A stretch of DNA of 64,000 nucleotides from Mesorhizobium atlanticum (GCF_003289965.1 NZ_QMBQ01000006.1:248001-312000), one strand, 5' to 3'; counted from the first letter of the stretch, positions 51,874 through 61,368 are shown. Program-made: numbers and translations. The notes: a model not told the origin generated them from the sequence alone.

Positions 51874-52290
51874 TCAGTCGTCGCGATAGACCTTCTCGCG
51901 GCGCTCATGGCGCTCTTGCGCCTCGATCGACAGCGTCGCGATCGGACGCGCGTCAAGCCGCTTCAGCGCGATCGGCTCCCCGGTTTCCTCGCAATAGCCG
52001 TAGGTGCCTTCATCGATGCGCTGGAGCGCGGAGTCGATTTTCGAGATGAGCTTGCGCTGGCGATCGCGGGCGCGCAATTCGATGGCGCGGTCGGTTTCGG
52101 AGGAGGCGCGATCGGCCAGGTCGGGGTGGTTGGCGTTTTCCTGCTGCAGGATTTCGAGAGTCTCGCGCGCTTCGCGGAGGATGTCGTTCTTCCAGGTAAT
52201 GAGCTTCTGGCGGAAGTACGATTTTTGCCGTTCGTTCATGAACGGCTCGTCTTCGGAGGGTACGTAATCGGCGGTAACGATGTCGTTCAT
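51874..52290 (-). CDS. dksA: RNA polymerase-binding transcription factor DksA, single-cysteine type
   Basis: A 138-residue secondary-channel regulator. The coiled-coil (about 30-95) is followed by the globular part GTYGYCEETGEPI...ARPIATLSIEAQERHE. Only Cys100 remains of the four zinc cysteines of E. coli DksA (the others read T, S and A), matching zinc-free DksA types. ATG 52290 begins MNDIVTADYVPSEDEPFMNE. It works with ppGpp at ribosomal and amino acid promoters. Confidence 0.93.
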   Translation of the reverse strand: MNDIVTADYVPSEDEPFMNERQKSYFRQKLITWKNDILREARETLEILQQENANHPDLADRASSETDRAIELRARDRQRKLISKIDSALQRIDEGTYGYCEETGEPIALKRLDARPIATLSIEAQERHERREKVYRDD

Positions 52291-52526
52291 TCGACTCACC
52301 CAACAACCCCAAATTTGGCGCCTATATATTCGGGGACAAGAGCCTGCACAAGCGCTATCGGCGACAGTTTCACGCAATTGTTAGTCTCGCATCGGCAGCT
52401 CCGGCAACGACGTTGTTTCAACGGCATAAAACGAATTCGCACATGATTCGTTGCAGTTGCTCGCGCCGGCCATTGTGCATGACGTGGTTCTGGTGACTAA
52501 TCGCGCTTTGCCAGGAACGCAGCGCC

Positions 52527-53042
52527 ATGGGGGTCGGGTTGAGCAGACTTTATCTGTTGCGGCATGCCAAAGCCGGCTGGGCGCTGCCCGGCGTGCGCGA
52601 TTTCGACCGCCCGCTCGACGAATCGGGCATGGCGGACGCCGAGGCGATCGGGGAGGCTATGCGGGCCCGCAACTACGTGCCGGACGTCACGCTTTGCTCC
52701 AATGCCAAAAGGGCACGGCAGACGCTGGAAGGCCTGGCGGGGCGCACCGACACCGGCCGGGTGCTGTTCTTCGACACGCTCTACAGCGAGGATGCGGCCG
52801 GCTATCTCGACATCATCCGCAAGAATGCCGGCGCCGACCAGCTTCTGGTCATCGGCCACAATCCCATGACCGAGGATCTGGCCATGGCGGTGTCGGGCGA
52901 CGGTGACGAGGCAGCGCGCGGGATGATGAAGCACGGTTTTCCAACTTCCGGCCTCGCGGTGGTGCGCTTTCCCGGCAATCTTGCCGAAGCGGCGCAGGGC
53001 AACGGCTACCTCGAAGCCTTTCTCACGCCGGCCGACCTCTGA
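52527..53042 (+). CDS. SixA-like histidine phosphatase
   Basis: A 171-residue histidine phosphatase of the phosphoglycerate mutase fold. The catalytic RHG-type motif is LLRHAKAGW (His near residue 13), with the second arginine in SNAKRARQT and the second histidine in VIGHNPMTEDLA. It lacks signal peptide and is close to SixA, which removes phosphate from phosphohistidine domains. Substrate here not known; CckA-ChpT or another phosphorelay is an attractive but unproven target. Confidence 0.88.
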   Translation: MGVGLSRLYLLRHAKAGWALPGVRDFDRPLDESGMADAEAIGEAMRARNYVPDVTLCSNAKRARQTLEGLAGRTDTGRVLFFDTLYSEDAAGYLDIIRKNAGADQLLVIGHNPMTEDLAMAVSGDGDEAARGMMKHGFPTSGLAVVRFPGNLAEAAQGNGYLEAFLTPADL

Positions 53043-53104
53043 GGCCATTTCAAACGCCCGGCCCAACGCCTATATCGGGCGCGGACGCGCAACCAGAGGC
53101 TGAT

Positions 53105-54577
53105 TTGGCATCATCGCTGACCACTTTCACCGACGAGGCGAGGATTGCGCTCGACACGTTGTCGGGCCGTGCCGCCGGGCTCTTCTCCCCGTCATTGCGT
53201 CTTGGCGTCACCGGCCTTTCCCGCGCCGGCAAGACGGTGTTCATCTCCGCCCTGGTCCACAACCTCATCCATGGCGGACGCCTGCCGCTCTTCGAAGCGC
53301 AGAAATCCGGCCGCATCGCCCGCGCCTTCCTAGAAGAGCAGCCGGACGATGCCGTTCCGCGTTTCCAGTATGAGGACCATGTCGCGGCTTTGGTGAACGA
53401 TCGCATCTGGCCGGACTCGACCCGCGCCATCTCCGAGCTCCGGCTCACCATCGAATACGAGTCGGCTTCCGGCTGGAACCGGTTGTTTTCAGCCGGAAAA
53501 CTGTCCATCGACATCGTCGACTATCCCGGCGAATGGCTGCTCGATCTGCCCCTGCTCGGCAAATCCTTCGCCGATTTTTCGCGCGAGGCGGTCGAGCTGG
53601 CCGCCCTGCCCGTCCGTTCCGACCTGTCGCAGGCCTGGCGCGAGCTGGATTCCACCGTCAATCCCGATGCCGATGCCGACGAGATGACGGTGCGGCGCCT
53701 GGCCGAGAGCTTCGCCGCCTATCTCAAGGCCTGCAAGCTCGACGAACGCGCCTTGTCGACGCTGCCGCCCGGCCGTTTCCTGATGCCGGGCGACCTCGAA
53801 GGCTCGCCGGCGCTGACCTTCGCGCCGCTGATGACGCTCGCGCAAGGCCGGCCGCGTCCCGGATCGCTGCAGGCGATGATGGAGCGCCGCTACGAGGCCT
53901 ATAAGACGCATGTCGTCAAGCCGTTCTTTCGCGAGCACATCACCCGCCTGGACCGACAGATCGTCCTGATCGACGCCATGCAGGCGCTCAATGCCGGCCC
54001 GGCCGCCATGGCGGATCTGGAACGTGCCGTCACCGAGATCCTGTCCTGCTTCCGGCCCGGACGCGGCAATTTCCTCACCGACTTCTTCTCGCGCCGCATC
54101 GACCGCATCCTGGTCGCCGCGACCAAGGCGGACCATCTGCACCACGAAAGCCACGACCGGCTGCAGGCGATCGTGCGCCGGCTGACCGATCGCGCCGTCG
54201 CGCGCGCGAATTTCAGCGGTGCCGCGGTCGACGTCGTCGCCATGGCCGCGGTCCGCTCGACCCGCGAAGGCACGGTGAAGCAAGGCCGCGAGATGCTGCC
54301 GGTCATCATCGGCACCCCGCTGAAGGGTGAGACGATCAACGGCGAAACGTTCGACGGAAAGGCCGAAACCGCCGTATTCCCGGGCGATTTGCCGGAAAAG
54401 GTTGATGCGGTGTTCGACAGTTCCGGATCATCGCCCGACGGCGCCGAACCGGCGATCCGCTTCGTGCGTTTCCGTCCGCCGAAGCTCGAGCGCACCGCTG
54501 AAGGCGTCACGCTGTCCTTGCCGCATATCCGGCTCGACCGCGCGCTGCAGTTCCTGATCGGAGATCATCTGGCATGA
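53105..54577 (+). CDS. YcjX family P-loop protein
   Basis: A 490-residue protein with Walker A GLSRAGKTV near residues 37-45, and DYPGEWLLDLPL as Walker B/G3-like region. YcjX proteins are stress-linked GTPase-like proteins whose function is unclear. TTG 53105 is the start, 5 bp after GAGG. It overlaps the YcjF gene by 4 bp (ATGA), the usual pair. Confidence 0.9.
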   Translation: MASSLTTFTDEARIALDTLSGRAAGLFSPSLRLGVTGLSRAGKTVFISALVHNLIHGGRLPLFEAQKSGRIARAFLEEQPDDAVPRFQYEDHVAALVNDRIWPDSTRAISELRLTIEYESASGWNRLFSAGKLSIDIVDYPGEWLLDLPLLGKSFADFSREAVELAALPVRSDLSQAWRELDSTVNPDADADEMTVRRLAESFAAYLKACKLDERALSTLPPGRFLMPGDLEGSPALTFAPLMTLAQGRPRPGSLQAMMERRYEAYKTHVVKPFFREHITRLDRQIVLIDAMQALNAGPAAMADLERAVTEILSCFRPGRGNFLTDFFSRRIDRILVAATKADHLHHESHDRLQAIVRRLTDRAVARANFSGAAVDVVAMAAVRSTREGTVKQGREMLPVIIGTPLKGETINGETFDGKAETAVFPGDLPEKVDAVFDSSGSSPDGAEPAIRFVRFRPPKLERTAEGVTLSLPHIRLDRALQFLIGDHLA

Positions 54578-55656
54578 CCGCGCCCCGCAAACCGGCGGCC
54601 TTCCGCATCGAGCCTGAAGCCGAGGCGGCGCCGCAACCATCGCGAAGCCGCGTCGCCGAGGAGCAGCGGGCGCGCCGGCCGCGTGCCGCGAGGGCCGATG
54701 TGGCGGTGGTGATCCCCTCCGAGGTCGACGTCTTCGACGAACCGGATATCGAGGCCGCGGCCCCGCCGCCGGCTGTGGCGCCGCGAAAGCGCTCGCTGCT
54801 TGCGCGGCTGTTCTTCGGCGCGGTCGGGGCGCTCGTCTCGCTGGCTGTCGGCCTGTGGGCCGACCAGCTGATCCGCGACTTGTTCGCGCGCGCCGAATGG
54901 CTGGGCTGGCTGGCGGCCGGCATGGCGGCCATCGCGTTGCTGTCGCTGCTCGTCATCCTCATCCGCGAATTCCTTGCCTTTGCCCGCCTTGCCGAAGTCG
55001 AAAAGATGCAGAAGCGGGCCTTGGATGTCGTGGCGCGCGACGATCCCAAGGCGGCGCGCGCCTTGGTCGACGAGCTTTCGGCCTTCGTTGCCGCAAAGCC
55101 CGAGACCGCGGCCGGTCGCCGTTCGCTTGCGGAATTGCGCGGTGAGATCATCGACGGCGCCAATCTGGTGCGACTGGCCGAAACAGAGATCCTGTCGCCC
55201 CTCGATGCCCGCGCCAAAGTCATGATCCTGGAGGCCGCGAAGCGCGTCTCCCTCATAACGGCCGTCAGCCCTCGCGCGCTGGTCGACATCGCTTATGTCG
55301 TGTTCGAGGCCGGCCGCTTGATCCGGCGGCTGTCCGAGCTTTATGGCGGCCGTCCAGGCACACTCGGCTTCTTTCGGTTGGCGCGTGGCGTGCTCGCGCA
55401 TCTGGCGGTGACCGGCTCCATCGCGGTCGGCGACAGTTTCGTCCAGCAGATCGTCGGCCATGGGCTTGCCGCGAAACTCTCGGCAAAGCTCGGCGAAGGC
55501 GTCGTCAACGGCATGATGACGGCGCGTATCGGCATCGCGGCGATGGAAACCGCTCGCCCCATGCCGTTCATCGCCGTGAAGCGCCCGGGCCTCGGGGATT
55601 TCCTTTCGGCGCTGACGTCCTTCACGGCCAAAAAAGACGGTCAGGCGGAGCAATAG
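54574..55656 (+). CDS. YcjF family membrane protein (TIGR01620/DUF697)
   Basis: A 360-residue inner membrane protein. A long polar N-terminus of about 75 residues precedes two membrane segments (about 84-105 and 108-130). DUF697 follows with ITAVSPRALVDIAYV and TARIGIAAMETARPMPF. It functions with YcjX in an unknown envelope or stress task. Confidence 0.88.
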   Translation: MTAPRKPAAFRIEPEAEAAPQPSRSRVAEEQRARRPRAARADVAVVIPSEVDVFDEPDIEAAAPPPAVAPRKRSLLARLFFGAVGALVSLAVGLWADQLIRDLFARAEWLGWLAAGMAAIALLSLLVILIREFLAFARLAEVEKMQKRALDVVARDDPKAARALVDELSAFVAAKPETAAGRRSLAELRGEIIDGANLVRLAETEILSPLDARAKVMILEAAKRVSLITAVSPRALVDIAYVVFEAGRLIRRLSELYGGRPGTLGFFRLARGVLAHLAVTGSIAVGDSFVQQIVGHGLAAKLSAKLGEGVVNGMMTARIGIAAMETARPMPFIAVKRPGLGDFLSALTSFTAKKDGQAEQ

Positions 55657-55755
55657 GGTAAACGCGAAAACCGCCGCCAGTGACGAAGCATTAACCAATC
55701 TTCGCCATGGTCGACCAGGTCCCAAGAATAGACTCTGTCGTGCCGGGTGTCGTCC

Positions 55756-56310
55756 ATGAGAAGCGTAATCCTGTCCTGCGTGCTGCCTGCGACCGTTGCT
55801 ATCGCCGCGCCGCTCGGATTGGTCGAAAAAGCCTTTGGCGCAGAGCCGGACAAGCAGTTCTTCCGGTCCGTCGAAGGTCGATGGGTAGGCCCTGGCGAGA
55901 TCATTGCCGGCAAGTACAAGGGCACCAAATTCACCTGCGATTTCAACGGTTCGACGCCCGACGGCAAGGTCGGCATGACGTTGGACGGCAACTGCCGGGT
56001 TGGCGTCTTCACGCAGAAGATGTCCGCGACCGTCGAGCGCAAGGGCCGCGACGGCTACCGGGGCGCCTTCATGGGCGGCTCGACCGGCAACGGCATGGAC
56101 ATTGTCGGCGGCAACGTCGTCGACGCCCAAAAGGTCGTCTTCACCATCAACCGCAACCAGTTGAACGGCGTCATGCAGGCCCGCGTGCCCGACGACAATT
56201 CGATGACCGTGACGGTGGCCGTGCGTGTCGACAAACAGCTGGTGCCGGTGATCGGCATGAGCCTGAAGCGGGTCGACTCGGTCGAAGTCGGCGCCATCGC
56301 CAAGAACTGA
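55756..56310 (+). CDS. Exported protein, conserved-looking, unknown function
   Basis: A 184-residue protein with a signal peptide (MRSVILSCVLPATVAIAAPLG) cut around residue 28 after AFGA. The mature part is a beta-rich module with KFTCDFNGSTPDGKVGMTLDGNCRVG, whose two cysteines may form a disulfide, ending MSLKRVDSVEVGAIAKN. Similar periplasmic proteins are common in Rhizobiales. ATG 55756 is preferred to GTG 55747. Confidence 0.72.
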   Translation: MRSVILSCVLPATVAIAAPLGLVEKAFGAEPDKQFFRSVEGRWVGPGEIIAGKYKGTKFTCDFNGSTPDGKVGMTLDGNCRVGVFTQKMSATVERKGRDGYRGAFMGGSTGNGMDIVGGNVVDAQKVVFTINRNQLNGVMQARVPDDNSMTVTVAVRVDKQLVPVIGMSLKRVDSVEVGAIAKN

Positions 56311-56334
56311 CGCATAGTCCCCAAGCGCAAACAA

Positions 56335-56364
56335 AAAGGCGGCGGCCGCCTGGCCACCGCCTTT
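56335..56364 (-). terminator. Terminator hairpin between converging genes
   Basis: AAAGGCGG (56335-56342) pairs with CCGCCTTT (56357-56364), and GGCC with GGCC inside, with one C-A mismatch. A TTTTTGTTTG tract follows on the minus strand, so it ends the lipoprotein transcript. Confidence 0.75.
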
Positions 56365-56384
56365 GCACTACTCGACGGCTACGC

Positions 56385-56651
56385 TTAACCCTTGAAGGCG
56401 GCAGTCAATTCGTCATAGGCCTTGCAGGCCTCGTCGAGCGTCGTCGCGCCCTGGTACTTGGCGGTCACGGCCTGAGCCTTTGCGGTCAGGTCGGCTGCCT
56501 TGCTTGGATCCTTGGTGATCGCCGCCTGAAGTGCGGCAGCCATGTCCTGCGCCTTCTTGGCGGCTATTTCCTGCGTGCATTCCGGCCCCTTGGAGCAAGC
56601 CGAGACAGCCAACGCCGCAACACCGACGGCGACGAGCAAAAACTTCTTCAT
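56385..56651 (-). CDS. Small lipoprotein
   Basis: An 88-residue protein beginning MKKFLLVAVGVAALAVSACS, where LAVSAC is a lipobox with the acylated cysteine at 19. The mature part is alanine/lysine-rich and helical (AAKKAQDMAAALQAAI), with two further cysteines that could pair (CTQEI and EACKAY). Function unknown; similar small helical lipoproteins are common in the cell envelope. ATG 56651 has a typical TGAGGAGAT site. Confidence 0.8.
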   Translation of the reverse strand: MKKFLLVAVGVAALAVSACSKGPECTQEIAAKKAQDMAAALQAAITKDPSKAADLTAKAQAVTAKYQGATTLDEACKAYDELTAAFKG

Positions 56652-56840
56652 GTCAATCATCTCCTCAAAAAAGGCGGCCGCCCATCGCAGCCGCCTCCAA
56701 TGGCCGAAGCCCAAGGGCCAGAGCCAAGCGTGCCTTAACCGTTGATTGTGGCGGCATGCAACGACCGAACTGCATAAACTTGTGCAACCAGGCTGCAATA
56801 TCGCGGCGCTCCCGATTCAGACCGCGTAAAAACAACAACC
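56652..56840. other. Gene-free leader region of the small lipoprotein
   Basis: No additional gene is seen between the lipoprotein start and the mosaic repeat at 56841. It should carry the lipoprotein promoter; I cannot name the elements with confidence. With the repeat it completes a 368-bp gene-free stretch to 57019. Confidence 0.4.
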
Positions 56841-57008
56841 TAAAGCGCGTCACATCAGGCCATTAAGACGCGACGCGCTTCAGAGCAATTGCAGGAAAAG
56901 TGTGAAGCGTTTAGGTTCGGCGACTTCGCCGTAACCTTCCGTCCGGAATTGCATGAAAACAAAGAGATAGAGCGTCTCACCATTTTCGTGAAACGGTGAG
57001 ACGCTCTA
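56841..57008. repeat. Rhizobial mosaic palindromic repeat, composite copy 2
   Basis: The left module has AAGCGCGTC (56843-56851) paired with GACGCGCTT (56872-56880). The right module carries GGTT...CGGCGA/TCGCCG...AACC and ends with a perfect 13-bp stem AGAGCGTCTCACC (56969-56981) with GGTGAGACGCTCT (56995-57007). It sits next to the MFS stop and could serve as its terminator. Confidence 0.8.
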
Positions 57009-57019
57009 GGTCAGCCAGT

Positions 57020-58228
57020 TCACCCGCGAGGCTGCAGCAGCGCCAGCACGACTGTGGACGCGGCAAGGACGACGGTAAGGGTCAAAGGTCCCGTGGCGCC
57101 ATAGGTGTCCACGACATAGCCGCCGACAACCGCGCCGGTTGTGATGGCAACCTGGAAAGAGACGACCATCAGGCTGCCCGCCGCTTCCAGCGCATCGGGC
57201 GCCGCGCGCGACAGATTGGTCGGCAGCACCACCGGCCCCATGCCGAAGGCCAGGCCCCACAGCGTGACAAATCCGAATGCCAGGCCAATGTGCACACCCC
57301 AAAGCACCAATGCCAGCGCAGCAATCGCCATCAACGCGGCGGTGACCACGAGAGCTAAGCGGATATTGGCGTCGGCCATGCGGCCGCCGGCAACATTGCC
57401 GATCACGGCGGCGATGCCAAATCCGAGCAACGCCAGGGCAATTGGCCCTGTTGCAAGCTGCGTCACCTGTTCGAGGAAGGGACGCACATAGACCGAGCCG
57501 GCAAAATGCCCTGTCATCAGCAAAAGAATGGCCAGCATGCCGAGTTGAATGCCACGCCGCCGTGTCAGCCGAAATACATCCGCAAGGCTATTGCTGGCTG
57601 AGGCAGGCAGGGTCGGCAGGCTAAGCAACTGGAGCAGCATGGCAATCACGGCCAGCCCCGCCGTCAAGGCCATGGCGCTGCGCCATCCCAGCCAGTCGCT
57701 GATCAACGCGCCCGCCGATGGTGCGGCAATGGTGGCAAGCGAGACGCCGAGGGTGACGATGCCCATGCCCCGACCTGTCGCATGGGCGCCAACCAGCCTG
57801 GCCACGACGGCAACCGAGAGTGCCCAGAAGGCGCTGAGAGCGATTCCGAGCCCGGCCCGGCCCAGCAGCAGCAGCCAGAAATTGGGCGCCAGCGCTGCAA
57901 GGAGGTTGGAACCGACCGCCAAGGCGCTGAGGCCAACCAGCACCGTCTTGCGGTTCAATCGGCCGATGAGAACATTGCTCAACATGGCCGTCACGGCGCC
58001 GACCGAAGCGGTGGCGGTGACGACCTGTCCGGCCGTTCCTTCGCTGATGCCGAGATCGCGCGCCATTGGCGTCAGCAGGCCTGCCGGCAGGAATTCGGCC
58101 GACACCAGGGCAAAGCTGGTGGCCGCCAATGAAATGACCGAGAACCAGGTGGCCGCGTTCCACGTGGTTGGCGCGGCGGCATCGAGATCCAACGCCGCGT
58201 CTTCAAGCTGTAATGTTGTGTCTGTCAC
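57020..58228 (-). CDS. MFS transporter (sugar efflux/drug resistance type)
   Basis: A 402-residue protein with 12 membrane segments. After a 30-residue cytoplasmic start, LVSAEFLPAGLLTPMARDLGISEGTAGQ is typical of DHA1/SetA-like exporters, and GRLNRKTVLV lies in the loop between segments 2 and 3. Its substrate is unknown. It lies 60 bp downstream of an AraC regulator on the same strand, which probably controls it. Confidence 0.88.
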   Translation of the reverse strand: MTDTTLQLEDAALDLDAAAPTTWNAATWFSVISLAATSFALVSAEFLPAGLLTPMARDLGISEGTAGQVVTATASVGAVTAMLSNVLIGRLNRKTVLVGLSALAVGSNLLAALAPNFWLLLLGRAGLGIALSAFWALSVAVVARLVGAHATGRGMGIVTLGVSLATIAAPSAGALISDWLGWRSAMALTAGLAVIAMLLQLLSLPTLPASASNSLADVFRLTRRRGIQLGMLAILLLMTGHFAGSVYVRPFLEQVTQLATGPIALALLGFGIAAVIGNVAGGRMADANIRLALVVTAALMAIAALALVLWGVHIGLAFGFVTLWGLAFGMGPVVLPTNLSRAAPDALEAAGSLMVVSFQVAITTGAVVGGYVVDTYGATGPLTLTVVLAASTVVLALLQPRG

Positions 58229-58288
58229 TGAAAGATCTCCAAGGAATGGAGGTCTTCAATAGACGAGTCTTTTCGGATGATATGTATC

Positions 58289-59278
58289 TTAAAATCCGAA
58301 ATTCATGTCCGTTCGTCCGGGAATTGTGCGACGCACAACGCCTGGCGAGACATTGGTGATGCGTTTGAACGCGCGCGCGAAGGATGCTTCGCTATCATAG
58401 CCCAAACGGGTAGCGACCTCGGCGACCGACAAGCCGTTTTGCCCCAGCAACTCGCGGGCAAGCTGCATGCGCAGACGGGCAAGATAGTGGGCAGCGCCCT
58501 CTCCCAGTACAGCGCTGAAGCGCTCGGCGAAAATCGAGCGCGATTGGCCCGCCAGGCTGGCAAGGCGTTCCACGGTCCAGTTATGGCCGGGGTCTCGGTG
58601 CATGGCCGCCAGGGCGCGGCCGATATGGGGGTCGCGGATAGCGGCCAGCCAACCGGTGGTCGAGGCTCCCGTGCAATTGACCCAGCAGCGGATGAGCCGG
58701 GCTGTCAGCAAGTCCGCCATGCGCGACAGAATCGTGGCGCTGCCCATCTGCGGTTGCGCGGCCTCGGCCGTCATAGCAGCCAGCAAAGGACGGACGACCG
58801 GATCATTGCCGGCCACGTCGCAGCCTTTGATGATCGGCGGCATCAACGTGATCAATGGATTGAGCGCACAGACGCCCAAGGCCATGGAGCCGCAGAAAAG
58901 GGTGCTTGTCGCGCCCGTCCCTTCCCGCACCACCTCGCAGACATTGCTCCCCACCTTGGTCACCTGGCAACCCTCCAGCGAGTCGCCGACAACGTCCGGC
59001 GCACTGGCCAGCCGATGGGCGATGCCTTGCGGCAGCAGCGCCAGATCGCCATCGCGCAACTCCTGCCAGCCTTCCGCTTCGGTATAAATCCAGCACGGAC
59101 CCTGGCCGACAAAGTGAAAGCGAAGCAGCTTCTGTTGCGGAAAGGCGATGCTCCACGGATGTCGGAGCTCGCAGCGGCCATAGTTGACGCCACTCAAGTG
59201 AAAGTCTTGCAGGACTTCGCTGAGCGCATCCATCGGGATTTGGGACGCCGAAGACGGGCGGGACGAATAGTCAGGCAT
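58289..59278 (-). CDS. AraC family transcriptional regulator (cupin_6 sensor)
   Basis: A 329-residue activator. The N-terminal two thirds is a cupin_6 sensor domain (WSIAFPQQKLLRFHFVGQGP, LPQGIAHRLA). The C-terminal two helix-turn-helices contain WTVERLASLAGQSRSIFAERF and LSVAEVATRLGYDSEASFARAFKR. ATG 59278 starts MPDYSSRPSSAS; the longer frame upstream is not supported. It likely turns on the MFS gene behind it. Confidence 0.9.
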   Translation of the reverse strand: MPDYSSRPSSASQIPMDALSEVLQDFHLSGVNYGRCELRHPWSIAFPQQKLLRFHFVGQGPCWIYTEAEGWQELRDGDLALLPQGIAHRLASAPDVVGDSLEGCQVTKVGSNVCEVVREGTGATSTLFCGSMALGVCALNPLITLMPPIIKGCDVAGNDPVVRPLLAAMTAEAAQPQMGSATILSRMADLLTARLIRCWVNCTGASTTGWLAAIRDPHIGRALAAMHRDPGHNWTVERLASLAGQSRSIFAERFSAVLGEGAAHYLARLRMQLARELLGQNGLSVAEVATRLGYDSEASFARAFKRITNVSPGVVRRTIPGRTDMNFGF

Positions 59279-59401
59279 TTGGCCATTGTAGATGCCGAAC
59301 GTCCGGCAGGCAAGCCGAGGCCGCTTCAATGGCACCCTACCCTTCCAGTCAGTCCTCCCGCCCTTGCCTCCCGCTCCCGGTGCATGCAAGGAGTGCTTCC
59401 A

Positions 59402-59507
59402 ATGCATGTCGCCCAGAGGTGTGCAGCGGTCTGGGATAACGTCATGCATCAAGCAAAGAGCTGACGCGTGTCACCTGAATCGTTTCCAGGCGACGCGCTT
59501 TAGAGCA
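59402..59507. repeat. Rhizobial mosaic palindromic repeat, left module only
   Basis: ATGCATG (59402-59408) pairs with CATGCAT (59443-59449), and CCCAGA (59412-59417) with TCTGGG (59430-59435). It is clearly related to 51556-51640, where the inner stem is CCCGAAA/TTTCGGG; both strands of the stem changed together. It ends at GCGCTTTAGAGC just before the antiporter gene. Confidence 0.78.
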
Positions 59508-59522
59508 ACAGGATGACAGCCA

Positions 59523-61358
59523 ATGACAGCTGAAGCATCGAGCAGCGATCTGGTGCAGGTGGTGGCGTTGCTCGCCGCCGGCGTCATCGCCGTGCCGATC
59601 TTCAAGCGGATGGGGCTGGGCTCGATCCTCGGCTACCTTGCCGCCGGCGTGGTCATCGGCCCGTTCGGCCTGCGCGTCTTTTCCGAATCGGGATCGATCC
59701 TTCACGTCGCCGAGCTCGGCGTCGTCATGTTCCTGTTCATCATCGGGCTGGAAATGCAGCCATCGCGGCTCTGGGGTCTGCGTCGCGAGATTTTCGGCCT
59801 GGGCGCCCTGCAAGTCGGTGTCTGCGGCATGCTTTTGACCATGGTCGGACTGGCCGGAGGCTTTCCCATCGCGCAGTCCTTCGTTGCCGGTGCCGGCTTC
59901 GTGCTGACCTCGACGGCGATCGTCATGCAGCTGCTGGAAGAGCGCGGCGAGATCGCCACGCCGAAAGGCCAGCGCATCGTCTCCATCCTCTTGCTCGAAG
60001 ACCTGATGATCGTGCCGCTGCTCGCGCTGGTCGCGTTCCTCGCGCCGGGCGGCGCCGAAACCAGTATTTCGGAGCGGCTGACCGAAGTCGGCATCGGCAT
60101 CGCCGCGATCGTCGGACTGGTGGTGGCCGGCCGTTACCTGCTCAATCCGCTCTTCCGCGTCCTGGCGGACGCGCGTGCCCGCGAGGTCATGACCGCCGCG
60201 GCCCTCCTGGTGGTGCTGGGGTCGGCTCTCGCCATGCAGCTCTCCGGCCTGTCGATGGCGATGGGCGCTTTCCTCGCCGGCGTGCTCCTGTCGGAATCGA
60301 CTTTCCGACACCAGCTCGAAGCCGATATCGAGCCGTTCCGCGGCATCCTGCTCGGCCTGTTCTTCCTTGCCGTCGGCATGTCGCTCGACCTTGGCGTCGT
60401 CGCCCATAACTGGCGGCTCGTCGCCATCTATGTCGTCGCCTACATGGTCATGAAGGCGCTCGGCATCTACATCGTCGCGCGCATCCTGAAGAGCGGCCAC
60501 CGCGAGGCGCTCGAACGCGCCGTCTTCATGGCGCAGGGCGGCGAATTCGCCTTCGTGCTTTATTCGTCCGCGGCCGCGGTCGGCATCATCGACGGCCAGG
60601 CCAACGCAACGCTCACCGCCATCGTCATCATCTCCATGGTGCTGACGCCGCTCGCGATCGTGGCTCTGCGCTACCTGACCCCGCGCGACGAGCAATCGCT
60701 CGACGGTGTCGACATCGCCGACGGCCTCACCGGCAGCGTGCTGATCATCGGTTTCGGCCGCTTCGGCCAGATCGCCAGCCAGCCGCTTCTGCTGCGCGGG
60801 CTGGACGTTTCGATCATCGACAACGAGGTGGAAATGATTCAGGCCGCGGCCGATTTCGGCTTCAAGGTCTACTATGGCGACGGCACGAGGCTCGACATCC
60901 TGCATGCGGCCGGCGCCGGGCGGGCCCGCGCGGTGCTGATCTGCGTCGACAAGCCGGACGCCGCCGTGCGCATCGCGCAGTTGATCAAGGCCGAATTCCC
61001 GCTGGTCACCATCCTGGCGCGCGCCTTCGATCGCGGCACGGCGCTGCAACTGGTGCGCGCCGGCGTCGACTATCAGCTGCGCGAGACCTTCGAATCGGCG
61101 CTGGTCTTCGGCGGCTCGGCCCTGGAGGCGCTTGGCGTCGATCCCGAGGAAGTCGCCGAGGTCATCGAGGACGTGCGGCGGCGCGACGAAGCGCGCTTCG
61201 AGACGCAACTGGCCGAAGGCGTGCGCGCCGGCCAGCGTTTCCTCAAGGGCAATATCGGCACGCCGATCCCGACGCCGCTCACCCAGCCGCGCCGCGCCGG
61301 CCGGGCGCTGAACCAGGAGACCGCCGTCGTGCTGAACCAGGCAGAGACGAAGAACTGA
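59523..61358 (+). CDS. Monovalent cation:proton antiporter, CPA2 family with RCK/TrkA-N domain
   Basis: A 611-residue KefB/KefC-like protein. About 12 membrane segments cover residues 8-385, with the glycine-rich GSILGYLAAGVVIGPFGL near the start. A cytoplasmic nucleotide-binding TrkA-N domain begins SVLIIGFGRFGQIA near residue 400. Predicted to exchange K+ or Na+ for protons under control of NAD(H) or glutathione-type ligands. The final 80 residues include an extra acidic, helical tail. ATG 59523. Confidence 0.92.
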   Translation: MTAEASSSDLVQVVALLAAGVIAVPIFKRMGLGSILGYLAAGVVIGPFGLRVFSESGSILHVAELGVVMFLFIIGLEMQPSRLWGLRREIFGLGALQVGVCGMLLTMVGLAGGFPIAQSFVAGAGFVLTSTAIVMQLLEERGEIATPKGQRIVSILLLEDLMIVPLLALVAFLAPGGAETSISERLTEVGIGIAAIVGLVVAGRYLLNPLFRVLADARAREVMTAAALLVVLGSALAMQLSGLSMAMGAFLAGVLLSESTFRHQLEADIEPFRGILLGLFFLAVGMSLDLGVVAHNWRLVAIYVVAYMVMKALGIYIVARILKSGHREALERAVFMAQGGEFAFVLYSSAAAVGIIDGQANATLTAIVIISMVLTPLAIVALRYLTPRDEQSLDGVDIADGLTGSVLIIGFGRFGQIASQPLLLRGLDVSIIDNEVEMIQAAADFGFKVYYGDGTRLDILHAAGAGRARAVLICVDKPDAAVRIAQLIKAEFPLVTILARAFDRGTALQLVRAGVDYQLRETFESALVFGGSALEALGVDPEEVAEVIEDVRRRDEARFETQLAEGVRAGQRFLKGNIGTPIPTPLTQPRRAGRALNQETAVVLNQAETKN

Positions 61359-61368
61359 GAGGCAACGC

